Assembly: GCF_009928445.1 (NCBI RefSeq)
Contig: NZ_JAABNO010000011.1
Span: forward strand, 1 to 64,000
Direction of reading: 5' to 3'
DNA: 64,000 nucleotides
Origin: Clostridium sp. C8-1-8
Lineage (GTDB): Bacteria; Bacillota; Clostridia; Clostridiales; Clostridiaceae
This document shows, piece by piece, positions 1 through 9,822 of this stretch; the first letter of the stretch is position 1, and the number at the start of each line of letters is the position of its first letter. A program made the position numbers and the translations under genes. Under the pieces are notes generated by a model. The model had not been told where the DNA came from. It saw nothing but the letters and a program-made list of their open reading frames with translations, and did not search any database.

Positions 1-75
1 GGCCGAAGAGGCGCCCCTGCTAAGGGCGTAGGTCGGGTAACCGGCGCGAGGGTTCAAATCCCTCTTTCTCCGCCA
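1..75 (+). tRNA. tRNA-Ser (anticodon GCT), 5' end cut by window edge
   Basis: The anticodon stem CGCCC/GGGCG encloses the seven-base loop CTGCTAA, which gives anticodon GCT, so this tRNA reads AGC/AGU serine codons. A long variable arm (GTCGG GTAA CCGGC) follows, as expected for class II serine tRNAs. A T-arm with GTTCAAAT and an encoded CCA at 73-75 complete the 3' half. The 5' acceptor strand and the start of the D-arm lie before base 1. Confidence 0.95.
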
Positions 76-77
76 GC

Positions 78-109
78 AAACACTCAGTTTTATAACTGAG
101 TGTTTTTTT
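78..109 (+). terminator. Rho-independent terminator of tRNA-Ser
   Basis: An inverted repeat AAACACTCAGTT / AACTGAGTGTTT is followed by a run of T. It begins three bases after the tRNA CCA end, so it terminates the tRNA transcript. Confidence 0.85.
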
Positions 110-187
110 GTGTTTTTATATGTATCTATTGATTTAATGCAAGCATATACTAATAAAGCATAAATAATTATACATGAAAAGTTGTAT

Positions 188-1078
188 ATGAAGAGAGATA
201 TATTGACCAGTATAATGGATAAGTCACCAGAAGTATATTTTGATAGAAGTAGTAAAATTGCATTTATAAGTGATTGCCATAGAGGAGATGGAACTTATAA
301 GGATGACTTGCTACCAAATGCCAATATATATATGACTGCATTAAATTATTATTATAGAAATCAGTTCACTTATATAGAGATTGGTGATGGCGATGAGTTA
401 TGGAAGGTTAAAAGCATAGAAGATATATACAATACCTATCCAGATATATTTAGATTACTTTTAAAGTTTAAAGATGCAAAACGATTTTATATGCTTTTTG
501 GAAATCATGATGAAATAAAGGCTACTAAGAAGTTTAGGCATATGATAGAAAAAATAGACAGAAGTGAAGATGAGAACGAGCTTTATAAACTTTTTCATGA
601 TCTTCCTATATACGAAGGCTTAATATTAAATTATGAAAATATAAAAAGGCTGTTTATAATACACGGGCATCAGGTAGATAGATTAAACTATAACTTTGAG
701 CCTTTTGCATCATTTATGGTTAGGTATGTATGGTCATTTCTAGAGGGTCATTTGGGATTTAAGAATGGAACAAGTCCTGCAAGAAGTAATACTAAGAGAA
801 AAAAGGTTGATAGAAAGCTTCAGCAATGGGTTAAGAATAACAACCAACCTATTGTAGCTGGGCATACCCATAGATCAAGGATGCCAAAAGCAGATGAGAT
901 TCCATATTTTAATGATGGTTGCTGTATTCACCCTTATTCAGTAAGTTCAATTGAAATAGAGAATGGAAGAATATCACTTATAAAATGGAGTATAAAATCA
1001 TTAGAAAACGGAGTACTCACCGTAAAAAGAGATATCATAGGTGGGCCAGAACTTATTATTAATTATAAAATATTATAG
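188..1078 (+). CDS. calcineurin-like metallophosphoesterase
   Basis: The protein (about 296 aa) carries all five motifs of binuclear metallophosphoesterases in order: DCH near residue 29, GDGDELW near 67, GNHDE near 105, HGHQ near 158 and GHTH near 224. It has no signal peptide or membrane segment, so it should be cytoplasmic. Members of this family hydrolyse phosphomonoesters or diesters; the UDP-diacylglucosamine hydrolase-like branch looks similar, but a Gram-positive cell lacks that substrate, so the real substrate is unknown. ATG 188 is used because ATG is commoner than the TTG at 182; neither has a strong ribosome binding site (only GAAAAG upstream). The gene stands alone between the tRNA and the GNAT gene. 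Confidence 0.85.
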   Translation: MKRDILTSIMDKSPEVYFDRSSKIAFISDCHRGDGTYKDDLLPNANIYMTALNYYYRNQFTYIEIGDGDELWKVKSIEDIYNTYPDIFRLLLKFKDAKRFYMLFGNHDEIKATKKFRHMIEKIDRSEDENELYKLFHDLPIYEGLILNYENIKRLFIIHGHQVDRLNYNFEPFASFMVRYVWSFLEGHLGFKNGTSPARSNTKRKKVDRKLQQWVKNNNQPIVAGHTHRSRMPKADEIPYFNDGCCIHPYSVSSIEIENGRISLIKWSIKSLENGVLTVKRDIIGGPELIINYKIL

Positions 1079-1232
1079 CTAAAGATTATATCAATGAGCT
1101 TAATGACTTTATTTATGGTTAAGTTAAGTAAAGCTGATATAAGCAATATTATTACTTATATTATAAGTTGAACCATATATTTACAAGATATATAATAGAA
1201 GAGGATTACTTTATGCTAAAGAGGGTGTAAGG

Positions 1233-1772
1233 GTGTTAAAGGGTAAAAAGATATATTTAAGATCAGTAGAAAAGAGGGATGTAAACATCTTTTATAATTA
1301 CTCTACTGATAAAGAAATACGTAAGTTTGATGGGGGAAATATGATTTTTCCTTCTATAGAATATGTGATGCAGCATTTTGATGAAATAATGAATGTGTCT
1401 AGAAAAACACTTAGTATAATTAATGAAAAGAGTGTTTTAGTAGGCTATTTGACCTATAAGGAATTTGAAGATACAGCAAATGTATATACTATTGGTATTA
1501 CTATAGGAAGCCAGTTTTGGGGAAGAGGATATGGACAGGATTCTATAATGGTTTTATTAGATTATCTATTTATGTATAGAGGTGCTCAAAGAGTTGAACT
1601 AGAGGTGGTTGATTATAACCTACGAGCTATAAGATGTTATGAGAAGTGTGGGTTTATAACTGAAGGAAAAAAGAGAAGTAGGTATTTTTCTCAAGGTAAG
1701 TACCATGATACATTACTAATGGGGATTTTAAGAGATGAATTTGATAAACTAAGACTAGAGGCTATAAATTAA
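1233..1772 (+). CDS. GNAT family N-acetyltransferase (RimJ/RimL type)
   Basis: A 179-aa protein starting at a GTG with AGAGGG six to eight bases upstream. The acetyl-CoA pyrophosphate loop is seen as GRGYGQDS near residue 98, and the typical C-terminal element with LEVVDYNLRAI and CYEKCGF lies at about 122-143. The family transfers acetyl from acetyl-CoA to an amine, often the N-terminus of a ribosomal protein or a small metabolite; the acceptor here cannot be told. The gene is monocistronic: a terminator follows at once and addB has its own start region. Confidence 0.85.
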   Translation: MLKGKKIYLRSVEKRDVNIFYNYSTDKEIRKFDGGNMIFPSIEYVMQHFDEIMNVSRKTLSIINEKSVLVGYLTYKEFEDTANVYTIGITIGSQFWGRGYGQDSIMVLLDYLFMYRGAQRVELEVVDYNLRAIRCYEKCGFITEGKKRSRYFSQGKYHDTLLMGILRDEFDKLRLEAIN

Positions 1773-1790
1773 TTAATTTGAAAGTTATGT

Positions 1791-1822
1791 GTACAGGTAA
1801 TTAATATTATCTGTACCTTTTT
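1791..1822 (+). terminator. terminator after GNAT gene
   Basis: GTACAGGTAA pairs with TTATCTGTAC (ten pairs with one G-T) around a six-base loop and is followed by CTTTTTT. Confidence 0.85.
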
Positions 1823-1899
1823 TATTCTTTTTAGAATTGGGTTATAATTAAAGAAGAACTTATAAATTATCTACATTGATAAAAGTAGGAGATACGCAT

Positions 1900-4800
1900 A
1901 TGGGAATAAAGTTTATTTACGGAAGAGCTGGCAGTGGAAAGAGCTATTATTGCATAGAAGAAATTAAGAAAAGAATTGAGGATGGAAGAGAAAATAAACT
2001 AATACTATTAGTTCCTGAGCAGATAACCTTCCAAACTGAAACAAGACTTTTAAAGCATATTGGAGAAAAAAGTGTGCTTAAGTCTGAAGTGCTAAGCTTT
2101 AAGAGAATGGCGCATAGAGTCTTTAACTTTTGTGGTGGAATAACGCACAAGCGAATGAATGAAGCAGGCCGTAATATGCTTATCTTTAAGGTGCTTGAAG
2201 AGGTTAATGAGCGTTTAAGTGTTTTCTACAGAGCGTCTAAACAACAAGGGTTTGTAGACATAGTTTCAAGAACTATAACAGAGTTTAAGAAGTATAATAT
2301 TACCTCGGAAATATTAAATACAACAATGCAGGCTATGAGAGAAGACAATGAAGAACTTAAGATGAAGCTAAATGACTTATCAATAATATTTGATAAGTTT
2401 AATGAGTTACTGCATGAGAATTATATTGATTCTGAAGATGAGTTAAATATGCTTTCAGATAAACTTGACGATTGCAATATATTTGACGGTGCAGATATAT
2501 GGGTTGATGAGTTTACTACCTTTACTCCACAACAGTTGGGCGTATTAGGTAAGCTTATGAAGAAAGCAAATAATATATATGTAGCATTAACCTTAGATGA
2601 CACTCATGGAAGAGATGAGACAGATATCTTTAATGTAACTAAGAATACTGAGAAAAGGCTTTTAAGAATAGCGGCAGAAAATAACATTCCTTACGATGGA
2701 TACTTAGATTTAAATAATAAAGAGAACTATAGGTTTAAGGAGAGTAGAGAATTAAACCATTTAGAAAAACATCTTTTTACATATCCATTTGTGCAGTATA
2801 AGTGGGCTAATAATGACTTAAGGCTCTATAAAGCTAATAACAATTATGATGAAATAGAAATAGTAGCAAAAGATATATTAAGGCTAGTAAGAGAAGAAGG
2901 CTATAGATATAGAGATATTTCAGTAGTTTGCAGACAATTAGAGGACTATGAGAAAATAGCTGCTGTAATATTTAATCAATATAATATTCCATACTTCTTA
3001 GATAAGAAAAGAGACATAGTAAGTAATCCACTTATAGTTTTAATTACTTCTGTATTTGAAATATTATCTAGAAATTGGTCTTATGAAAGTGTATTTAAAT
3101 ACCTAAAGACAGGTCTTACAGGGATTGATGGCGAGTACATAGATATATTGGAAAATTACGTTTTAGCCAACGGAATAAAGGGAAAGAGATGGCTTGAGGA
3201 CTGGTGGGAATATAAAATAGACCCATTTAAACAAGAAGGAGAAGATCTACCAGAGGAAGAAAAGCAGAGAATTTCACTTATCAATGATATAAAGGATGAA
3301 ATAAGAACTCCATTACTTAAGTTCTACTCAGATATTAAAGGAAAGCATACAATAAGAGAAACTTGCGTAGCTTTATATGATTTTATGAATTCTCTGGATA
3401 TTATTGAAAGAATGGATAGACTATCTAAAGACTTTGAGGAAAAGGGTATTGGAGATAAGTCTAAGGAGTATGATCAAGTTGTAGAGATAATGATGGAAGT
3501 ATTAGATCAGGCTGTAGATGTAATGGGAGAAGAAGTAATAGAAGCCGGTGACTTCATTAAGATACTAAATGTAGGTTTTGAAAAGTATGAGATTGGACTT
3601 ATACCGGTGGCCTTAGATCAAGTAAATATAGGTGAGATATCAAGAATAAGAAGTAGAGAGCTGAAAGCTCTTTATATAATTGGAGCCAATGATGGAGTAT
3701 TTCCTGCTTCTAATAAAGATGAGGGAATACTTTCAGATATGGATAGAGAATTATTGAGAAACCAAGGGGTAGAACTTGCTTCTGATACAAAGACTAAGGC
3801 TTTTGAAGAGCAATTTTTAGTTTATACAACTTTAACTATGTGCAGCAATTACTTAATGATAACCTATCCTTTAGCAGATTTTGAGGGTAAGTCTTTAAGA
3901 CCATCTATCATAATACCTAGACTTAAAAAGATATTCCCTAACATAAAAGAAGAAAGTGATATATTTAGACTTAAAAATAATGATTTTGAAAAGGTAGTAG
4001 CTCCTATACCTACCTTTAATGAACTTATTGGTGCAGTAAGACGAGACTACGATAAAAAAGAAATAGAAGAATATTGGGCAGAGGTATATTCTTGGTACAA
4101 GAGTAAGCCAGAGTGGAAGGAAAAGGCTGACAGCATATTTAAGGGATTAAGGTATAGCAATCAAGAACAGGATATAGCAAGAGATAAGATAAAAAAGATA
4201 TACTCTAGCAATAGTGATAATTTATTATTTAGTGTTTCAAGAATAGAAAAATATGCTCAGTGTCCTTTTGCTTATTATGTTCAATACGGTCTTAAGGCTA
4301 AAGATAGAAAGGTTTACGAATTCACTCCGCCAGACCTTGGTAGTTTTATGCACAATGTGTTAGACGAGTTTACAAATTATATAAGAGATAATAAAATTCA
4401 TTGGGATGAATTAGATGGTAATAAGTGCAGAGCAATAATATCAGATATAGTAGATAAGCAAGTAGGAGAAAGTGCTGCTTCTATATTAAACAGTTCAAAG
4501 AGATATGAGTATTTTACAAATAGATTTAAGAATATATTAACTAAGTCAGTTAGCGTAATATCTGAACAGATGAGAAGAAGTAACTTTGATATATTTAGAA
4601 ATGAGTTTGAGTTTGGCAGCTATAAGGATAGCGAACCGATAAAGCTTAAGCTATCATCTGGAGATGAGGTGTTCTTAACTGGTAGAATTGATAGAGTAGA
4701 TACTGTAGAGTTAGAGGGGCAAACTTATATAAGGATAATAGATTATAAGTCAGGAAGCAAGGAATTCGATTTAAATCAGCTATATTATGGATTACAAATT

Positions 4801-5364
4801 CAGCTGTTAGTATATTTAGATGCTTTAATTAAGAATTCTAAGTACTTCTTAGATAAACAGGTAGTGCCTGGAGCAATCCTTTATTTTAGAATAGATGACC
4901 CTATAATAAAGTCAAAAAGAGATTTAAGTGATGAAGAGTTAAAGGAACAAATACTTAAGAAGCTTAAGATGGATGGACTTTTACTTAAAGATGTTAGATT
5001 AGTTAAGGCAATGGATAAAACTATGGAAACTTATTCGCTTGTAATTCCAGCAACCTTTAAGAAGGATGGAGACTTTACAAAGCAGAGCGCCGTTATAACA
5101 GAGGAGCAGTTTGATATATTGAGAAAGTATGTAAATGAGAAAATGATTGAGTTATGTGAAGAGATGTTAAGTGGTCGTATAAAGATTGAGCCATCAAAAG
5201 ATGGAAAGTTCACATACTGCAGCTTCTGTAATTATTCTCACATATGTCAGTTCGATTTAAGTTTAAGTGATAATAAACATAAGGTTATACAAAAGCATAG
5301 TGACGAAGAAGTGTGGAAAGAAATAACCAGTGTTGTAGTTAAGGATCTAGGAGGTGAAAAATAA
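1900..5364 (+). CDS. addB: ATP-dependent helicase/nuclease subunit B (AddB/RexB)
   Basis: AddB is the Chi-recognising subunit of the AddAB nuclease that resects double-strand breaks for RecA loading. The protein (1154 aa from ATG 1900, close to the roughly 1166 aa of Bacillus AddB) begins with a Walker A, GRAGSGKS at 8-15. It ends with a RecB-type nuclease domain (IIDYKSGSKEF near 946). The four cysteines that hold the family's iron-sulfur cluster are visible: one in AQCPF near 787 and three in YCSFCNYSHIC near 1105-1116. ATG 1900 is chosen because GTAGGAGA lies at 1885-1892; a TTG at 1876 is in frame but has no such site. The stop overlaps the addA start as TAATG, so the two genes are translationally coupled. 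Confidence 0.97.
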   Translation: MGIKFIYGRAGSGKSYYCIEEIKKRIEDGRENKLILLVPEQITFQTETRLLKHIGEKSVLKSEVLSFKRMAHRVFNFCGGITHKRMNEAGRNMLIFKVLEEVNERLSVFYRASKQQGFVDIVSRTITEFKKYNITSEILNTTMQAMREDNEELKMKLNDLSIIFDKFNELLHENYIDSEDELNMLSDKLDDCNIFDGADIWVDEFTTFTPQQLGVLGKLMKKANNIYVALTLDDTHGRDETDIFNVTKNTEKRLLRIAAENNIPYDGYLDLNNKENYRFKESRELNHLEKHLFTYPFVQYKWANNDLRLYKANNNYDEIEIVAKDILRLVREEGYRYRDISVVCRQLEDYEKIAAVIFNQYNIPYFLDKKRDIVSNPLIVLITSVFEILSRNWSYESVFKYLKTGLTGIDGEYIDILENYVLANGIKGKRWLEDWWEYKIDPFKQEGEDLPEEEKQRISLINDIKDEIRTPLLKFYSDIKGKHTIRETCVALYDFMNSLDIIERMDRLSKDFEEKGIGDKSKEYDQVVEIMMEVLDQAVDVMGEEVIEAGDFIKILNVGFEKYEIGLIPVALDQVNIGEISRIRSRELKALYIIGANDGVFPASNKDEGILSDMDRELLRNQGVELASDTKTKAFEEQFLVYTTLTMCSNYLMITYPLADFEGKSLRPSIIIPRLKKIFPNIKEESDIFRLKNNDFEKVVAPIPTFNELIGAVRRDYDKKEIEEYWAEVYSWYKSKPEWKEKADSIFKGLRYSNQEQDIARDKIKKIYSSNSDNLLFSVSRIEKYAQCPFAYYVQYGLKAKDRKVYEFTPPDLGSFMHNVLDEFTNYIRDNKIHWDELDGNKCRAIISDIVDKQVGESAASILNSSKRYEYFTNRFKNILTKSVSVISEQMRRSNFDIFRNEFEFGSYKDSEPIKLKLSSGDEVFLTGRIDRVDTVELEGQTYIRIIDYKSGSKEFDLNQLYYGLQIQLLVYLDALIKNSKYFLDKQVVPGAILYFRIDDPIIKSKRDLSDEELKEQILKKLKMDGLLLKDVRLVKAMDKTMETYSLVIPATFKKDGDFTKQSAVITEEQFDILRKYVNEKMIELCEEMLSGRIKIEPSKDGKFTYCSFCNYSHICQFDLSLSDNKHKVIQKHSDEEVWKEITSVVVKDLGGEK

Positions 5365-8300
5365 TGGGAGACACGAGATGGACGGAAGAACAATTTAGTG
5401 CAATAACTACTAGAGGTAGAAATCTGTTGGTGGCAGCGGCTGCTGGATCTGGTAAAACCGCAGTATTAGTAGAGAGAATAATAAGAATGATAACTGAAGG
5501 CCAAGAGCCAATAGATATAGATAGTTTATTAGTGGTGACTTTTACATCTGCTGCAGCTGCTGAGATGAGAGAAAGAATTGGAGAAGCTATATCTAAGGCG
5601 CTAGAGCATGCACCAAACTCTAAAGTTCTTCAAAGACAGTTAGCTCTATTGAATAGAGCTAATATAACTACTATGCACTCCTTTTGTTTAGATGTTATAA
5701 AAAATAACTTTCATCATATAGATTTAGATCCTAACTTTAGAATTGGTGATGACACAGAAGGTACCTTAATAAGAAATGAAGTAGTAAGCGAGTTGTTTGA
5801 AGCTAGGTATGATGCTGATGATGATAATTTTAAAAGGTTAGTAGATGCCTATGGCCAAGGAAAAGACGATAGTAAGCTTCAACAGATGGTATTGGATTTG
5901 TACCAATTTTCTATGAGTGAACCTTGGCCAAGAGCATGGCTTAATGAAAAGTGTGAGAATTTAAATATTAGTACAGAAGAGGAACTTAGCCATAGTGAGT
6001 GGGCTAAAATATTAGTTAATAATGTTGAGATTGAATTACAAGGTTCCCTAAAGCTTCTTTATAATGCTAAAGAGCTATGTGAAGCTACAGAAGGTCTAGA
6101 GCCTTATCTAATTAATTTAGAGGATGATATAAATCAAGTAACTAACATAAGAGAAAGTATTTGCGGTGGTATTAGTGCTGTTTATAACTCACTAAGGGAT
6201 TTTAATCTATCAAAGCTTAAATCAGTAAAGAAGAACCAAGTATCTGACGAAGATGTTCAACAAAGGGTAAAAGACATAAGAGATGAGGTCAAGAAAAAGG
6301 TAAATAAGATGAGAGATGATATATTTGCCATACCTCCAGAAGAGGCTATTAAGGACTTTGACACCTTACATTTTCTTATATCAGAGCTTGTGAGTTTAGT
6401 GCTAGAGTTTGATGAAAGATATAAAGGCAAGAAGAGAGATAGAGGAATATTGGACTTTAATGACCTAGAACACCTATGTCTCAAGGTTCTTACTGAAGAA
6501 AATGAAGATGGTACTATAGTTCCATCAGCCGTGGCTAAGGAATTTAAGGCTAAGTTTAGTGAAGTTTTAGTTGATGAGTACCAAGACACTAATAATATTC
6601 AAGAAACTATAATAGATATGGTTTCTAGAAAAAATGATGATGATCCTAATGTATTTATGGTGGGAGATGTAAAGCAGAGCATATATAGATTTAGACACGC
6701 TAAGCCAGAGTTATTTTTAAACAAATACAATAGCTACTCTGAGCAAGGTGAGCATGATATGAAGATAATGCTCTATAAAAATTTTAGAAGCAGAAAAGAA
6801 GTAATAGATGGAGTAAACTATGTATTCAATATGCTTATGTCTAGAACCGTAGGTGAACTTGAATATGATGAGAGAGAAGCTTTAAACCTAGGGGCTGATT
6901 ATAAAGATTTAGACATTGAGAATGTATATAGTGGAGAAGCTGAGATCAGTGTAAGTGATGTGGAAATTGCGGGAGACATAGAGGTTCATATATTAGATAA
7001 ATCAGCAAAGAAAGAAGAATCTGAAGAGGAGACTCAAGAGGCAGAGGTTCTGGATGAAGTAGAGGGTATTGGAGAAGCAGAAGAAGATTTAGATGCAATT
7101 CAGATTGAAGCAAGAATTGTAGCTAAGAGAATACATGAGCTTATGAATGCTGCTAACGGCAAAAAATACATGGTATGGGATAAGGGTTTGGAAAGCTATA
7201 GGAGACTCAAGTATAAAGATATTGTAATACTTTTAAGAGCAACAAAGAACTGGTCAGAGGTATTTGTAGAAGAGCTTAGTCAAAGTGGGATTCCTGTATA
7301 TGCGGATACTGGCACTGGTTACTTTGATACTATTGAGATAAGAACTATAATGTCTTTATTACAGGTAATAGATAACCCTATGCAAGATATTCACATACTA
7401 TCGGTACTTAGATCACCAATCTTCTTATTTTCTTCAGAAGAGTTAGGGGATCTAAGACTGGTTGACAAAAAGAAATACTTCTATGAAATAATAAAAGATA
7501 TAGCTGAAGAAGAATTACAAGAAATTATCTCTGAAACTCTTAAAAGCAAATGCATTAACTTTATGGAAAAGCTTAAAGTATGGAGAGATAAAGCTTTGTA
7601 TATGCCTATAGATGAATTTATATGGTACTTATATATGGATACCTCCTACTATGGGTATGCAGGGGCAATGCCTAATGGGGTTCAAAGACAGGCTAACTTA
7701 AGAGTATTGTTCCAAAGAGCTAAACAATATGAGAAAACAAGTTTTAAAGGCTTATTCAACTTTATTAACTTTATCAATAAGCTTAGAAAATCCTCAGGTG
7801 ATATGGGGAGTGCAAAGATACTTGGAGAAAATGAAGATGTAGTTAGAATAATGAGTATACATAAGAGTAAAGGACTAGAGTTCCCAGTAGTGTTTCTATC
7901 TGGCTGTGGAAAACAATTTAATCTTATGGACCTAAACAAAGAGATACTTTTCCATGATGAATTAGGTTTTGGACCTGAATATATTGATGTGGATAGAAGA
8001 ATAAGCTATACTTCTCTTCCAAAGCATGCTATAAAGATGAGGTTTAAGCTTGAGGCTCTTTCTGAGGAAATGAGAGTTTTATATGTTGCCTTCACTAGAG
8101 CAAAGGAAAAGCTTATAATAACTGGAGCGGTGTCCAATCTTGAAAAGTCAGCAAGGAGATGGTGCTCATCTGCCAATCTTAGTGAGGAGAAGATACTTTC
8201 TTCAGAGGTTCTTAAAGGAAAGAGCTATATGGATTGGATAGGTATGTCCCTTGCAAAGCATAAGAATGGAGAAGAAATCAGAAAGTCTGGAAATACAATT

Positions 8301-9173
8301 GTGGATTATATTAAAAGTGACTTTTCCACATGGAATATAAAATACTGGTCAAAAGCTGATGTAGTTGTGGATGAAAAACTAGAGGTTGTGGATGAAATTT
8401 CACATGAGGAAGAGGAAAAACGACTCTTTATCTACAAAGATATAGATGATATAAGTGAAGATATTGATAGAAGACTAGGGTTTAATTATAAGTTTAATAG
8501 CTCTACTAAGATAACAGCTAATATATCTGTTTCGGATCTTAAAAGAGCAGCCTATGAAGAAGATCAAAATGAAATACTCACTGTATATAAGGGAGATAGA
8601 ATAAGAAAACCTCAATTTTTACAAGAAGAAAAAGGTCTATCTGCTACTGAAAGAGGTACTATAGTACATTTTGTTATGCAACATATAGAGCTTGGTAAGG
8701 TAAGAAATATAAACGAGATAAGAGAACAGATTGAAGATATGATTTCAGGAGAGTTCTTAACTAAAGAACAGGCTAAGGTGGTTAATGCAAGTAAGGTATT
8801 TAAGTTCTTCCAAAGTGACATAGGCAAAAGAATCATAGATGCCTTTGAAAATGGAAGTATGCTATATAGAGAATTACCTTTCTTTACTGAGATACCAGCC
8901 TACCTTGTGGATAAATCTTTATCTCAAGAAGAGGGAGAAAATGAGTTAGTTAGACTACAAGGAGTTGTAGATTGCTTCTTTGAAGAGGAAGATGGATTGG
9001 TGCTTCTTGATTATAAGACTGACTATGTAGAACAGGGCAATGAGCAGGAGATAAAGGATAGATATGAGCTTCAGCTTAGCTATTATGCAGATACCTTAGA
9101 AAAAATAACAGGAAAGAAAGTTAAGGAAAGATATCTATACCTATTTGGGTTGGATAAAGAAGTTAAGTATTAA
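5364..9173 (+). CDS. addA: ATP-dependent helicase/nuclease subunit A (AddA/RexA)
   Basis: AddA is the UvrD-like 3'-5' helicase and nuclease partner of AddB. Visible motifs are the Q-motif WTEEQFSAI, Walker A AAAGSGKT near 25-32, VDEYQDTNN near 402 (motif II), GDVKQSIYRFR near 434 (motif III), IHKSKGLEFP near 832, LYVAFTRAK near 906 (motif VI), and the nuclease motif LDYKTDYV near 1215. At 1269 aa it is slightly longer than Bacillus AddA, partly because of a very acidic insertion at about 550-580, between the helicase core segments. GAGGTG precedes the ATG, which overlaps the addB stop. The gene order addB-addA is standard in Firmicutes. Confidence 0.97.
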   Translation: MGDTRWTEEQFSAITTRGRNLLVAAAAGSGKTAVLVERIIRMITEGQEPIDIDSLLVVTFTSAAAAEMRERIGEAISKALEHAPNSKVLQRQLALLNRANITTMHSFCLDVIKNNFHHIDLDPNFRIGDDTEGTLIRNEVVSELFEARYDADDDNFKRLVDAYGQGKDDSKLQQMVLDLYQFSMSEPWPRAWLNEKCENLNISTEEELSHSEWAKILVNNVEIELQGSLKLLYNAKELCEATEGLEPYLINLEDDINQVTNIRESICGGISAVYNSLRDFNLSKLKSVKKNQVSDEDVQQRVKDIRDEVKKKVNKMRDDIFAIPPEEAIKDFDTLHFLISELVSLVLEFDERYKGKKRDRGILDFNDLEHLCLKVLTEENEDGTIVPSAVAKEFKAKFSEVLVDEYQDTNNIQETIIDMVSRKNDDDPNVFMVGDVKQSIYRFRHAKPELFLNKYNSYSEQGEHDMKIMLYKNFRSRKEVIDGVNYVFNMLMSRTVGELEYDEREALNLGADYKDLDIENVYSGEAEISVSDVEIAGDIEVHILDKSAKKEESEEETQEAEVLDEVEGIGEAEEDLDAIQIEARIVAKRIHELMNAANGKKYMVWDKGLESYRRLKYKDIVILLRATKNWSEVFVEELSQSGIPVYADTGTGYFDTIEIRTIMSLLQVIDNPMQDIHILSVLRSPIFLFSSEELGDLRLVDKKKYFYEIIKDIAEEELQEIISETLKSKCINFMEKLKVWRDKALYMPIDEFIWYLYMDTSYYGYAGAMPNGVQRQANLRVLFQRAKQYEKTSFKGLFNFINFINKLRKSSGDMGSAKILGENEDVVRIMSIHKSKGLEFPVVFLSGCGKQFNLMDLNKEILFHDELGFGPEYIDVDRRISYTSLPKHAIKMRFKLEALSEEMRVLYVAFTRAKEKLIITGAVSNLEKSARRWCSSANLSEEKILSSEVLKGKSYMDWIGMSLAKHKNGEEIRKSGNTIVDYIKSDFSTWNIKYWSKADVVVDEKLEVVDEISHEEEEKRLFIYKDIDDISEDIDRRLGFNYKFNSSTKITANISVSDLKRAAYEEDQNEILTVYKGDRIRKPQFLQEEKGLSATERGTIVHFVMQHIELGKVRNINEIREQIEDMISGEFLTKEQAKVVNASKVFKFFQSDIGKRIIDAFENGSMLYRELPFFTEIPAYLVDKSLSQEEGENELVRLQGVVDCFFEEEDGLVLLDYKTDYVEQGNEQEIKDRYELQLSYYADTLEKITGKKVKERYLYLFGLDKEVKY

Positions 9174-9205
9174 TATAAGTAATTAGAACAAAAAAAGATA
9201 ATATA

Positions 9206-9254
9206 AAAATACACCTTAAGATTAAGATGCATCTAAATCTTAGAGGTGTATTTT
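9206..9254. terminator. bidirectional terminator between addA and the minus-strand membrane gene
   Basis: AAAATACACCTTAAGATT pairs imperfectly with AAATCTTAGAGGTGTATTTTTTT. Runs of A on the left and T on the right let it work both ways. It overlaps the last codons of the minus-strand gene. Confidence 0.8.
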
Positions 9255-9538
9255 TTTCTTATTGAATTATCAAATATAACTAATATACAAGCTGGAATAC
9301 CTATTAAACCTCTAATAGAATCAAATCCATGAATTAGGGCAGCTCCTAGTAATAAGTACCCTATTCCTATAAAGAGAAATAAGATTCGCTCACTTTTGAG
9401 ATAATTATTCTCGTCTATTATATTAAATTTTCTTGAATTAGGAATAAAAAGTTTTTTTGGTCCAACAACTGCTATGACTGCACACATAACTCCTAAAAAT
9501 ATAAATAAATAGTTAAGAATGTTACCTATAGTACTCAT
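9233..9538 (-). CDS. small three-helix membrane protein, function unknown
   Basis: A 101-aa protein with three likely membrane helices (about 8-26, 52-70 and 74-90) and a short basic tail. AAAGGAGA sits seven bases before the ATG, which supports translation. The layout (helix, short hydrophilic stretch KLFIPNSRKFN, then two close helices) is common in small Firmicute membrane proteins, but no catalytic motif is present. It faces addA tail to tail and shares its terminator. Confidence 0.7.
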   Translation of the reverse strand: MSTIGNILNYLFIFLGVMCAVIAVVGPKKLFIPNSRKFNIIDENNYLKSERILFLFIGIGYLLLGAALIHGFDSIRGLIGIPACILVIFDNSIRKKYTSKI

Positions 9539-9822
9539 TATATGTCTCCTTTACTTAAAGTTTTTTATTCATAATTATTATAAATATGTGCTGATTCAAT
9601 GATAAGTATATTTTTAAAACTCCTCTAATTTCTAAAAAGAAAGTTTGAAAAATTAAATCTTAAATAATGAGGCACATCTATTCTTCTAAACAAACGCAAT
9701 ATTTAGACCCTTAAGATTAGGGGATTTTTAAATTAGTCGCTATAAATGTGACTCTCTATATGAGCAAGCTACTAGAATTAAAATGAAGTTTTAATAAATA
9801 TAAGTGATTTATTATGTCCTTA